NCBI RefSeq assembly: GCF_001522585.2
Contig: NZ_CP013372.1
Location: 930,001-994,000 of the forward strand
DNA length: 64,000 nucleotides
Direction of reading: 5' to 3'
Origin: Burkholderia sp. NRF60-BP8
Lineage (GTDB): Bacteria; Pseudomonadota; Gammaproteobacteria; Burkholderiales; Burkholderiaceae
Made by a program: the position numbers and the translations under genes. The notes below the pieces were generated by a model that worked only from the letters and a program-made list of their open reading frames with translations, was not told the origin of the DNA and did not search any database. Shown piece after piece: positions 40,533-48,642 of the stretch; position 1 is the stretch's first letter; every line of letters begins with the position of its first letter.

Positions 40533-40807
40533 CATGGCTTAAAGCGGATCTCGTGCTATCAAGCGTAGCGCGATTGATTTCGGCACATCGAGATGCATGA
40601 CGCGAATTCCATCGATCGCGTGACGTAGCCCATCGTCGGCAATGACGCGATGTGCGGTGTTTGCGCCGGCCGCCGTCGACGCTGGCAATTGCCGAATTCC
40701 GGTGTGTTCCGCGGGAAAACGTTCCAAATTTTGACAGTTTTTAACCGCTCCGAAAATGTGGGGCGCGCTATGATTTGCATCTATTTGACGAGCACACCGG
40801 ACCCCCA
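40533..40807 (+). promoter_or_regulatory. AT-rich region between selC and the DUF2827 gene
   Basis: This 275-base spacer becomes markedly AT-rich from about 40700. A perfect -35 TTGACA is at 40731-40736, but the -10 at proper spacing (AAATGT) is poor; TATGAT at 40769-40774 is a second candidate. No repeat of the selC 3' end and no integrase remnant is seen. Confidence 0.4.
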
Positions 40808-41929
40808 ATGAGTTCCGCACGATCACTCAACATCGGCATCACGATCGGCCTTCACCACGCGACCGAGAGTCTTTGGGTCAACGGCATCAAGCAGAACGCC
40901 TTGTATCTGATGAAGCTCTTTCAACACTCGCCGCTCGGTCATCAAGTCAAGCTCGTCAACACAACGAGCGTCGAGATCACGTCCGCTCTTCCCTGGGATA
41001 TCAAGCAGTTTCCGGTGTGTTCCTTCGACGATGCGAAGGATTCGCTGGATGTCCTGATCGAGCTCGGGGGGCAAATCGATCAACAGCAAACCTCGTATCT
41101 GCAGGCACGTGGCGCAAAAGTCGTAAGCTATTGTTGTGGTCCGGAATACGTGCACATGATGCAGGCGATGATTTTTGGCAGACGGCACGCCGAAACGGTA
41201 TTCATCAACCAGCGTTACGACCAAGTGTGGATCATCCCGCAAGTCGTCGATACCAGCGCCGGCTTCTTTAGCGTATTGCGACGCCAGCCTGTTCGCGAGG
41301 TGCCGTTTGTCTGGGACCCGATCTGCGTGGAAGAACGATCGGCCGCACTCCCGCATCGCGGGGAATATCGCCCGACCGGACAACCGAAGCGGTTGTCCGT
41401 GATGGAGCCGAATATCGACGTCACCAAGTTCTGCCTCTACCCGATCTTGATTGCGGAATTGGGTTATCGGAAGCTGGGCGAGAAAATATCCTATGTGCAC
41501 GCGACAAACACGGAGCATCTCGCGAAAGGCAGCCCCGAATTCATCGGCATCGCAAGTAATCTGGATCTTGTGCGAGATTCGAAGATAAGCTTTGTCGGTT
41601 ATTACAATACGCCCCAATTTCTTTCGGAATACACCGACATCGTCATTTCTCATCAATCCGGTCTTGCATTGAATTATTTCTATTTCGATGTTTGCTGGAA
41701 CGGTTACGCGATGGTTCACAACGCCGACCTATGCCGCGAACTGGGCTACTTTTACAATAAAAACGACGTGGATGAAGGGTGCCGTCAACTCGAGCGAGCC
41801 GTCGAATTTCACGATGAGGATTGGCAGGGCTATCGAATTCGGCAACGAGAGCGGATCGGGCGGTTTTTGTCCACCAATCCGAAACAGGTGGAAGCGTATG
41901 ACAGGTTGCTTCTCGGGCTTTTCGAGTGA
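40808..41929 (+). CDS. DUF2827 family protein
   Basis: A 373-residue protein without signal peptide or membrane segment. I recognise the DUF2827 family, whose function is unknown. It opens NIGITIGLHHATESLWVNGI, a Rossmann-like first strand, and contains DVLIELGGQIDQQQ, RLSVMEPNIDVTKFCLYP and DIVISHQSGLALNYFYFDV. The order of alternating strands and helices with a C-terminal segment ending in a helix suggests a GT-B glycosyltransferase-like fold, which is my inference. The GC content and codon use are clearly lower in GC than the neighbours, pointing to transfer. It is placed directly behind selC. Confidence 0.8.
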   Translation: MSSARSLNIGITIGLHHATESLWVNGIKQNALYLMKLFQHSPLGHQVKLVNTTSVEITSALPWDIKQFPVCSFDDAKDSLDVLIELGGQIDQQQTSYLQARGAKVVSYCCGPEYVHMMQAMIFGRRHAETVFINQRYDQVWIIPQVVDTSAGFFSVLRRQPVREVPFVWDPICVEERSAALPHRGEYRPTGQPKRLSVMEPNIDVTKFCLYPILIAELGYRKLGEKISYVHATNTEHLAKGSPEFIGIASNLDLVRDSKISFVGYYNTPQFLSEYTDIVISHQSGLALNYFYFDVCWNGYAMVHNADLCRELGYFYNKNDVDEGCRQLERAVEFHDEDWQGYRIRQRERIGRFLSTNPKQVEAYDRLLLGLFE

Positions 41930-41956
41930 AATCGATCGTCCGGCTTCGGGAAGCGT

Positions 41957-42098
41957 GTGGCCGCGATGTATAGCTGTTCGGCATGGCGTGCTTGAGCGGC
42001 CTGGATCCCGCGGCGTATCGTGGCTACGTGCCTGACCGCATTGCCGATCGTCAGTGAGCCGCATAGGCCAAATGCTACCTTGGCACGTGGCGCCATTG
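41957..42098 (+). mobile_element. IS66-family transposase remnant (C-terminal end)
   Basis: Read across three frames, the DNA gives VAAMYS, then LFGMACLSGLDPAAYRGYV, PDRIADRQ, then SRIGQMLPWHVAP. This order matches the conserved end of IS66 TnpC transposases (AMYSLIGT..LNGIDPEAYL..IADHPINRIDELLPW). At least two frame shifts and a stop make it non-functional. No inverted repeats or upstream transposase parts are seen; the sequence to 42416 holds nothing else I can identify. Confidence 0.7.
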
Positions 42099-42416
42099 CT
42101 GCTCTCTACTGCTTCGCGTCGAGCCCATCCGATAGCATCGCGGACTCCGCAGTCGACAACCTGCAGGTTTCCGCTGGCGAATCTGCTCCCGTTGATGGGC
42201 GACACGAAAGCTGCGCGACGGACCGGGAAACGGGCCAGCGCTCGATACCGCGCACCGCGCACGACGCCGCGCAACGGTCGCGACCGCGCAAACTTGATGG
42301 GGAAAAGCACTAGAAGTACGAGATTTATTTCCCGGCTATAGTGGAATGACTGAAGGTAGACGCGGCGAGTTTTTGCCGATACCGATCAGGCCATGACTGT
42401 ATAGACGGGTTGCTGT

Positions 42417-42629
42417 ATGAAAAATAAAACCGACAAGACCGCCGGACCGATCTGGGGCGTGGCAGCAGGATTGCTTCTTGCTGGCACGGGATTGAGTCTC
42501 GGTATTTTCCCGGCGGCGCTGCACGGTGCGGGAAGCGCAAACGACTTCCTGGCATCCGGTGTCACGATGCTGGGCATTTTCCTCGTCGTCTATTCCACGC
42601 ACGAACTGCGAAGAAAGCGCTCGTACTGA
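42417..42629 (+). CDS. Small membrane protein, 70 residues, unknown function
   Basis: The frame encodes two hydrophobic segments, GPIWGVAAGLLLAGTGLSLG and FLASGVTMLGIFLVVYST, followed by a basic end ELRRKRSY. The start ATG 42417 lacks a good ribosome-binding site. TATAGT at 42337-42342 could be a -10 box. I know no family for it. It is in the AT-richer patch behind selC and might be part of the acquired DNA. Confidence 0.45.
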   Translation: MKNKTDKTAGPIWGVAAGLLLAGTGLSLGIFPAALHGAGSANDFLASGVTMLGIFLVVYSTHELRRKRSY

Positions 42630-42688
42630 ACGTTCGCTCACCTCCGATCACGACAATCGACGCGAGCCGGCCGACGGCTCGGGATGCG

Positions 42689-43114
42689 CTACGTCTTGCG
42701 GATTTCGTGGTTGTAGACGAGTTCGACGATGCGCTTCGTCGGAATACTCGCGCGCAGACGCTCGATACCGTCGATCGGAAACCACTTGCATTTCTCGATC
42801 TCGTTGTTCGCTTGCGGCGTCTGCTCCGGCCCGACTTCCGCGAAGAACACGTGATGGATCTTCGCGAGCCCGGTGAACTGCATCGAGTAGATCAGATCCT
42901 GGCCGGTCATGCCGGTTTCTTCGCATAACTCACGATGCGCGGCTTCTAGCGGCGTCTCCCCGCGCTTGATCGTGCCGCCCGGAAGCGCCCAGCGCGACGC
43001 CGCACGCGCGACGAGCAATACGCGCTCGTCGCGATAGCAGACGACGGTCGCGCGTTCCTTGATCGGGGCGGCAGTCGTTTCGGGGGCGGTGTCGGGCGCG
43101 AGGATCTGGGGCAT
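42689..43114 (-). CDS. Nudix hydrolase
   Basis: A 141-residue cytoplasmic pyrophosphohydrolase. The Nudix box GX5EX7REUXEEXGU is complete at about residues 45-67 (G-TIKRG-E-TPLEAAH-RE-L-C-EE-T-G-M). The N-terminal part ATVVCYRDERVLLVARAASRWALPGG is a usual Nudix strand-turn. Likely substrates are modified nucleotides or nucleoside diphosphate derivatives, but the sequence does not decide. It stands alone between the selC-adjacent patch and the purine permease. Confidence 0.9.
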   Translation of the reverse strand: MPQILAPDTAPETTAAPIKERATVVCYRDERVLLVARAASRWALPGGTIKRGETPLEAAHRELCEETGMTGQDLIYSMQFTGLAKIHHVFFAEVGPEQTPQANNEIEKCKWFPIDGIERLRASIPTKRIVELVYNHEIRKT

Positions 43115-43346
43115 GTCGTGATTCTAACCAGCGCGACTCGATCGGCCAAGGCAGCCTGACCGGGTTTGACGATTGACGCTCGCCGACGCGTGGTCGGCCA
43201 TCGCGTGACACGCCGAAAGCGCAAGGCCGGCGGCAGGGCCGTACGTCGGCCCCCGATGCCGTTCGGCTCTGGCGCGACGACCGGCGCGGCCCATCACGCC
43301 CCATCGCGCCCGGCACGTCGTCATGCGGTTCGCACCGCGATTGCCT

Positions 43347-44735
43347 TTACTTCTTTTCAGGCAGGAACCAGTTCATCACGAGCGCGCAGATGCCACCCGT
43401 CGCCACGCCCGATTCCAGCACGTTCTTCAGTGCATGCGGCAGGCTGTTCAGGATGTCCGGCACCTGCGACACGCCGAGGCCGAGCGCGAGCGACACCGCG
43501 ATGATCAGCAGCGCGCGGCGATCGAGGTGGACGCCCGCGAGGATGTTGATGCCGGACGCGGCCACCGCACCGAACATCACCATCGCCGCACCGCCGAGCA
43601 CGGGCTCGGGCACGGCCTGCAGCACGCCGGCGACGACCGGGAACAGGCCGAGCACCACCAGCATGCCCGCGATCCAGATACCGACGTGACGGCTCGCGAC
43701 GCCGGTAATCTGGATCACGCCGTTGTTCTGCGCGAATACCGAGCTCGGGAACGTATTGAACACGCCGGCCAGCAGCGAGTTCGCACCGTTGACGAGCACG
43801 CCGCCCTTGATGCGCTGCATCCACACCGGCCCTTCGACCGGCTCGTTCGAGATCTTGCTGGTGGCCGTCACGTCGCCGATCGCTTCGAGCGACGTGACGA
43901 GGTAGATGATCAGCATCGGGACGAACAGCGCCCACGAGAAGCCGATGCCGAAGTGCAGCGGCGTCGGCACCTGGAACAGCGCGGCCTGGTGCATGCCGGT
44001 GAAGTCGAGGCGTCCGAGGAACGCGGCCGCGCAGTAACCGATCGCGAGCGCGATGACGAGCGCGGTGCTGCGCACCCAGACGATCGGCACGCGGTTCAGC
44101 AGGATGATCGTGCCGAGCACGAGGCCCGACAGCGTGAGGTTCTCCGCGCTCGCGAACGTGCCCTTGGCCATCGCGCCGTAGCCGCCGCCCATGCTGATGA
44201 GGCCGACCTTGATCAGCGTGAGGCCGATCAGCAGCACGACGATGCCGGTGACGAGCGGGGTGATCAGGCGTTTCACGAACGGCAGGATGCGCGACACGCC
44301 CATCTCGACGAACGACCCGGCGATCACGACGCCGAAGATCGCGGCCATCACGGTCTCGACCGGCGTGCCCTGCTTGACCATCAGGCTGCCGCCGGCGATC
44401 AGCGGGCCGACGAAGTTGAAGCTGGTGCCCTGGACGATCAGCAGGCCGGCGCCGAGCGGGCCGAAGCGCTTGCACTGAACGAAGGTGGCAATGCCGGAAA
44501 TCACCAGCGACATCGACACGATCAGGGTCGTATCGCGGCTGGACACGCCGAGCGCCTGACAGATCAGCAGGCCCGGCGTGACGATCGGCACGATGATCGC
44601 CAGCAGGTGCTGCAGCGCGGCAACGAAGGCGACCATCGGCGCCGGCCGGTCGTTCGGGCCGTAGACGAGGTCGCGGGCCGCGTCTGCGGCGTCGGCGCCG
44701 TGGGAGGCGGATGGGGCGGAGGAGGCGGGTTGCAT
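43347..44735 (-). CDS. NCS2-family purine/urate permease
   Basis: A 462-residue inner-membrane transporter with about 14 membrane segments. The NAT/NCS2 signature QNNGVIQITGVASRHVG is in the last third and GTSFNFVGP precedes it; length and these motifs resemble bacterial xanthine or uric acid transporters such as XanP and UacT, with uracil transport less likely. The start is ATG 44735; an extension to 44753 is possible. On the minus strand TAAAAT near 44775 is a possible -10. No purine catabolic genes are adjacent. Confidence 0.9.
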   Translation of the reverse strand: MQPASSAPSASHGADAADAARDLVYGPNDRPAPMVAFVAALQHLLAIIVPIVTPGLLICQALGVSSRDTTLIVSMSLVISGIATFVQCKRFGPLGAGLLIVQGTSFNFVGPLIAGGSLMVKQGTPVETVMAAIFGVVIAGSFVEMGVSRILPFVKRLITPLVTGIVVLLIGLTLIKVGLISMGGGYGAMAKGTFASAENLTLSGLVLGTIILLNRVPIVWVRSTALVIALAIGYCAAAFLGRLDFTGMHQAALFQVPTPLHFGIGFSWALFVPMLIIYLVTSLEAIGDVTATSKISNEPVEGPVWMQRIKGGVLVNGANSLLAGVFNTFPSSVFAQNNGVIQITGVASRHVGIWIAGMLVVLGLFPVVAGVLQAVPEPVLGGAAMVMFGAVAASGINILAGVHLDRRALLIIAVSLALGLGVSQVPDILNSLPHALKNVLESGVATGGICALVMNWFLPEKK

Positions 44736-44967
44736 GGCGAGCGGGCCGGACAAGGTGGAAAGTGCGGCATTTTAGCCGAAGGGCTCGCCGGCGCCGCCCG
44801 GGCGTGCCGCAATAGTCGGGATTCGGCGGAACGTGGAAAAGGGCCGGTTCGGCACCCGGCGATCGGCGCATCGCTGCCAGGCGATCGCAGTCCTGTCGAG
44901 CAACCGCTTTGCGAATGGCGGATCCTGCCCTCGACGGCGGCGGCCGGCTGGCCCGAGCCGCGGAACG

Positions 44968-45945
44968 TCAGCCTGCGACGCGTGCTTCGTTGCCGCGCGC
45001 CGTTGTGCGTGGCGGACGGGAATCCGGATACGCGCGCTGGCAGACGGCAATGACCGTCTCGCGCAGGCGGCGATGCACGGGGTCGCCGTGCATGCGCGGA
45101 TGCCACAGCGCGGACACGAGGATCGCCGGCAGCCGGACCGGGATCTCGAAACTGCGCAGCCCGAGGGCTTCGATGAGCCCCGGCGAGCACGCGTTGCCGA
45201 GGCTCGAGCGCGGCACCAGCGCGATCAGGTCGGTGCTGGCCGCGACACGCATTGCGTCGGGGTAGCCCGGCACGACGACGTGCACGGCGGGGCCGTCGCC
45301 TGCGTCGACGGTCGAATCGTCGGCCGGCCCGCCGAAATCGCCGAGCTGAGCCGCCATCACGTGACGGCAGGCTGCATAGCGCGCGGGCGTGATCCGGGCC
45401 GACGCGAACAGCGGATGGCCGGCGCGTGCCACCGCGACGTGCCAGTCGTGAAAGAGCATGCGCGTGTGCAGTTCGGGTGCGTCGTCGCCGCGCTTGCCGA
45501 TTTCGAGGTCGACGGTGCCGTTGCGCAACGCTTGCGGATCGCGGTCGAGTTTCGGGACGAAGCGAATACGCACGTGCGGCGCGACGTCGGCCAGGGCGGC
45601 GACGACCGGGCCGGCCAGCATTTCCATGAACGATGCGGCTGCCCGGATGGTGAAGGTGGCCGTGAGCGTGGCGAAGTCGACATCGGCGGTCGCCGGACGC
45701 AGCACCGCGCGCGCGTCGCTTGCGACGGCATGCACGCGCTCGCGCAACGCGGCGGCGTGCGGCGTCGGCACGAGCTTGCGCCCCGCGCGCACCAGCAGTT
45801 GATCGCTGGTGGCGACGCGCAGCCGCATGAGCGTGCGGCTCATCGCGGACGTGCTCAGGCCCAGCCGCCGCGCGGCGCCGGTCACGCTGCTCTCCGACAG
45901 CAGCGCGTCGAGCGCGGTGACGAGGTTCAGGTCGATGTCTTCCAT
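44968..45945 (-). CDS. LysR-family transcriptional regulator
   Basis: A 325-residue regulator beginning MEDIDLNLVTALDALLSESSV, with the winged helix-turn-helix GAARRLGLSTSAMSRTLMRLR at about 25-45 and a ligand-binding domain from about 90. The start is ATG 45945; the frame runs on upstream through the promoter but without homology. It diverges from the SDR gene at 46080 with 134 bases between them holding a palindrome, the normal layout for a LysR protein and its target. The inducer is unknown. Confidence 0.93.
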   Translation of the reverse strand: MEDIDLNLVTALDALLSESSVTGAARRLGLSTSAMSRTLMRLRVATSDQLLVRAGRKLVPTPHAAALRERVHAVASDARAVLRPATADVDFATLTATFTIRAAASFMEMLAGPVVAALADVAPHVRIRFVPKLDRDPQALRNGTVDLEIGKRGDDAPELHTRMLFHDWHVAVARAGHPLFASARITPARYAACRHVMAAQLGDFGGPADDSTVDAGDGPAVHVVVPGYPDAMRVAASTDLIALVPRSSLGNACSPGLIEALGLRSFEIPVRLPAILVSALWHPRMHGDPVHRRLRETVIAVCQRAYPDSRPPRTTARGNEARVAG

Positions 45946-45986
45946 GCGGACAGGATACGCCACTGCGGGGTTTGGCATGGCGTTCG

Positions 45987-46005
45987 ATGCAACGATGGAT
46001 TGCAT
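45987..46005. promoter_or_regulatory. LysR-type operator palindrome in the divergent promoter
   Basis: ATGCAA (45987-45992) and TTGCAT (46000-46005) form a perfect inverted repeat with a 7-base spacer. A -10-like TATAGT for the SDR gene is at 46039-46044, which puts the palindrome about 55 bases upstream of the start of transcription, where LysR activators usually bind. Confidence 0.6.
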
Positions 46006-46079
46006 TCGATGCGTCTGGCGCCTGTCGAGGTGTGCGCCTATAGTGGGTGCGTCACGAAACAGGGCAAAGGCGAAACACC

Positions 46080-46799
46080 ATGCAATCGACCGAATCGAAT
46101 CGACGAAACGCCCCCGCGATCCTGCTCGTCGCGGCATCGCGCGGCCTCGGGCTGGCGATGGCGGAGGCATTCCTGAACAAGGGCTGGCACGTGACGGGCA
46201 CGGTGCGCGAAGGATCGGGGCGCACGAAGCTGCACGACCTGGCCGACCGGTTCGACGGCCGGGTCGAGATCGGCACGCTCGACATCTGCGAGCCCGCGCA
46301 ACTCGCCGCGCTGCGCGAGCGCCTGTCGGGCCGGCGCTTCGACATGCTGTTCGTGAATGCCGGCACGACCAACGATCCGAATGAAACGATCGGCGAAGTG
46401 ACGACCGACGAATTCGTGCGCGTGATGATCACGAATGCGCTGGCGCCGATGCGCGTGATCGAGACGCTGCAGGATCTGGTGACCGACGACGGGCTGATCG
46501 GCGCGATGTCGTCGGGACAGGGCAGCGTCGCGAACAACGTGACCGGCATGCGCGAGGTGTATCGCGGCAGCAAGGCGGCGCTGAACCAGTTCATGCGCAG
46601 CTTCGCGGTGCGTCAGGCCGATACGCGCCGCGCGCTCGCGCTGATGGCGCCCGGCTGGGTCCGTACCGAACTCGGCGGCCCCGACGCGCGCCTGACCATC
46701 GACGAAAGCGTGCCGAGCCTCGTCGACGTGCTGCTGGCGAAGCGGGCGCGGCCCGGGCTCGAGTACCTCGACTATCTGGGGCGGACGGTGCCCTGGTAA
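46080..46799 (+). CDS. Short-chain dehydrogenase/reductase
   Basis: A 239-residue NAD(P)-dependent oxidoreductase. The cofactor region AILLVAASRGLGLAMAEAFL contains a changed version of the TGxxxGxG loop, with AASRGLG in its place; VNAGTT replaces the usual NNAG; the catalytic tyrosine and lysine are in YRGSKAAL, with a serine in SSGQGSV. It is transcribed away from the LysR gene and is probably its target. Substrate is unknown. The gap to the next gene contains a separate promoter. Confidence 0.9.
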   Translation: MQSTESNRRNAPAILLVAASRGLGLAMAEAFLNKGWHVTGTVREGSGRTKLHDLADRFDGRVEIGTLDICEPAQLAALRERLSGRRFDMLFVNAGTTNDPNETIGEVTTDEFVRVMITNALAPMRVIETLQDLVTDDGLIGAMSSGQGSVANNVTGMREVYRGSKAALNQFMRSFAVRQADTRRALALMAPGWVRTELGGPDARLTIDESVPSLVDVLLAKRARPGLEYLDYLGRTVPW

Positions 46800-46919
46800 G
46801 CAGGGTCGCGCAAGCTCGCGGCGGCCGGCCGGGTTCCGGCTTGCCGTGAGCGTGCCGTGCGGGATCGGGCCCGATGTTCGCGGCCCGGCCGCGGCGCTGC
46901 GAAGGCCGGGCCGATTCAA

Positions 46920-46925
46920 TACAAT
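46920..46925 (+). promoter_or_regulatory. Candidate -10 box upstream of the monooxygenase-dehydrogenase pair
   Basis: TACAAT lies in an AT-rich word within a GC-rich spacer, about 114 bases before the next start. No strong -35 is seen. Confidence 0.4.
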
Positions 46926-47038
46926 GCGACGACGCGTCAGCGATACGGTGCCGCCTCATCGCGTTTGAATCCGTCCGGTTCATGGCGGATGGTGTGCGCT
47001 CCCGTCGTGACGGCCTGGTGTCGAACTTGGAGCGCAGC

Positions 47039-47374
47039 ATGAACGAACCCTATCTGCAGGTGATCGCGCATTACTTCGCGAAACCCGGCAACGGCGACCG
47101 CGTGGTCGAACTGCTCGCGGAACTCGCGCCGGCCACGCGGGCCGAGCCGAAGAACCTCGACTACGCGTACTTCCGGTCGCCGGAGCATCCCGACCACATC
47201 GTGATCCTCGAGCGCTACCGCGATGCGGACGGCCTCGATGCGCATCGGGAAACGCCGCATTTCCAGCGGATCGGCGTCGGCGCGATCATTCCGTTGCTCG
47301 ACCGTCGCGACGTGATCCGCTACATGGTGCAGCCGGACGCCGGCACGGCGACGCCACCGGGAGGCACCCGATGA
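47039..47374 (+). CDS. Antibiotic biosynthesis monooxygenase (ABM)-like protein
   Basis: A 111-residue ferredoxin-like dimeric alpha-beta barrel protein. LQVIAHYFAKPGNGDRVVELL and the later DHIVILERYRDADGLDAH are ABM-family strands. Members include quinol monooxygenases, but many have no proven activity. I chose ATG 47039 as the homologous start; an ATG 56 bases earlier is also in frame. The stop overlaps the alcohol dehydrogenase start by four bases, so both act together, perhaps in breakdown of a small aromatic compound. Confidence 0.82.
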   Translation: MNEPYLQVIAHYFAKPGNGDRVVELLAELAPATRAEPKNLDYAYFRSPEHPDHIVILERYRDADGLDAHRETPHFQRIGVGAIIPLLDRRDVIRYMVQPDAGTATPPGGTR

Positions 47375-48528
47375 ACCCGTTCCAATTCCGTACCGTTCCG
47401 ACGCAGATCGTCGAATTCGGCGCCGCGCGCCGGCTCGGCGCGCTGTTGCGCGAACGCTTTCCGGCGCTCGCGCGGTTGTGCGTGGTCACCGACGCGTTCC
47501 TGCATCGCAGCGGCGTGCTCGCGCCCGCGCTGGAAAGCATCGCCGCGCACGGCTGGCAGGTCGCCGTGATCGACGACGTGATCGCCGATCCGCCCGAGCA
47601 CGTGGTGCTCGAGGCGACCGAGCGGGCCGTCGCGGCCGATGCCGAAATCGTGCTCGGCCTGGGCGGCGGCTCGTCGATGGACGTCGCGAAGCTGATCGCG
47701 GTGCTCGCGCCGGGGCAGCAGGCGCTGGCCGACATGTACGGCGTCGACAAGGTCTCGTGCGCGCGGCTGCCGCTCGTGCAGATGCCGACCACGGCCGGCA
47801 CCGGCTCCGAGGTCACGGCCGTGTCGATCGTGACGGTCGGCGAGGCGCGCAAGATGGGCGTCGTGTCGCCGCATCTGTTCGCGGACGTCGCGATCCTCGA
47901 CGCGGAACTCACGCTCGGCCTGCCGCGCGCGGCGACGGCCGCCACCGGCATCGACGCGATGGTGCACGCGATCGAGGCGTACACGTCCGCGCGGCTGAAG
48001 AATCCGGTATCCGACATGCTGGCCACGCACGCGCTGACGCTGCTGTCGCGCAACCTGCTTGCCGCATGCGACGACGGGCAGAACCGGCGCGCGCGCGAAG
48101 CGATGCTGGTCGGCGCGATGTTCGCGGGGCAGGCGTTCGCGAATGCGCCGGTCGCGGCCGTGCACGCGCTGGCCTATCCGGTCGGCGGCATCTTCCACGT
48201 GCCGCATGGGCTGTCGAATGCGCTCGTGCTGCCGCACGTGCTGCGCTTCAACGCACCGGCCGCCGCGCCGCTGTATGCGGAACTGGCGGCCATCGTCGCG
48301 CCGTCGGCCACGGGCAGCGACGAAGCGAAAACGCATGCGCTGATCGCCGAGATCGACCGGCTGATCGTCGCGACGGGCATTCCACGCACGCTGCGCGAGG
48401 TCGGCATCGGCGAGGCCGATCTGCCGAGGATGGCGTCGGACGCGATGCTGCAGACGCGCCTGCTCGTGAACAATCCGCGCGAGGTGACCGAGGCCGACGC
48501 GCTGGAGATCTACCGGCAGGCGTGGTGA
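47371..48528 (+). CDS. Iron-containing alcohol dehydrogenase
   Basis: A 385-residue group III (iron-type) dehydrogenase. The NAD-binding GGGSSMDVAK is at about 96-105, and metal ligands are likely in GIDAMVHAIEAY and in HALAYPVGGIFHVPHGLSNA, where the histidines are spaced as in the family. Members act on short alcohols, lactaldehyde or maleylacetate. The overlap with the ABM gene suggests a shared pathway. The precise substrate is not readable. Confidence 0.92.
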   Translation: MNPFQFRTVPTQIVEFGAARRLGALLRERFPALARLCVVTDAFLHRSGVLAPALESIAAHGWQVAVIDDVIADPPEHVVLEATERAVAADAEIVLGLGGGSSMDVAKLIAVLAPGQQALADMYGVDKVSCARLPLVQMPTTAGTGSEVTAVSIVTVGEARKMGVVSPHLFADVAILDAELTLGLPRAATAATGIDAMVHAIEAYTSARLKNPVSDMLATHALTLLSRNLLAACDDGQNRRAREAMLVGAMFAGQAFANAPVAAVHALAYPVGGIFHVPHGLSNALVLPHVLRFNAPAAAPLYAELAAIVAPSATGSDEAKTHALIAEIDRLIVATGIPRTLREVGIGEADLPRMASDAMLQTRLLVNNPREVTEADALEIYRQAW

Positions 48529-48642
48529 CGGGCGGCGCAGGCACGGCGTCGGCCGTCACGGGGCACACGCGGCCTGCCGTGCGGGCCGTGCTGCGGCATG
48601 CGCATGCCGGCGCACCGGCCGCGCGTCCGCAGCCCTCCGTCC

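Noticed and set aside
42020..42313. A 97-codon frame after the DUF2827 gene
   Set aside because: It crosses the IS66 relic in the wrong frame and has no protein-like composition.
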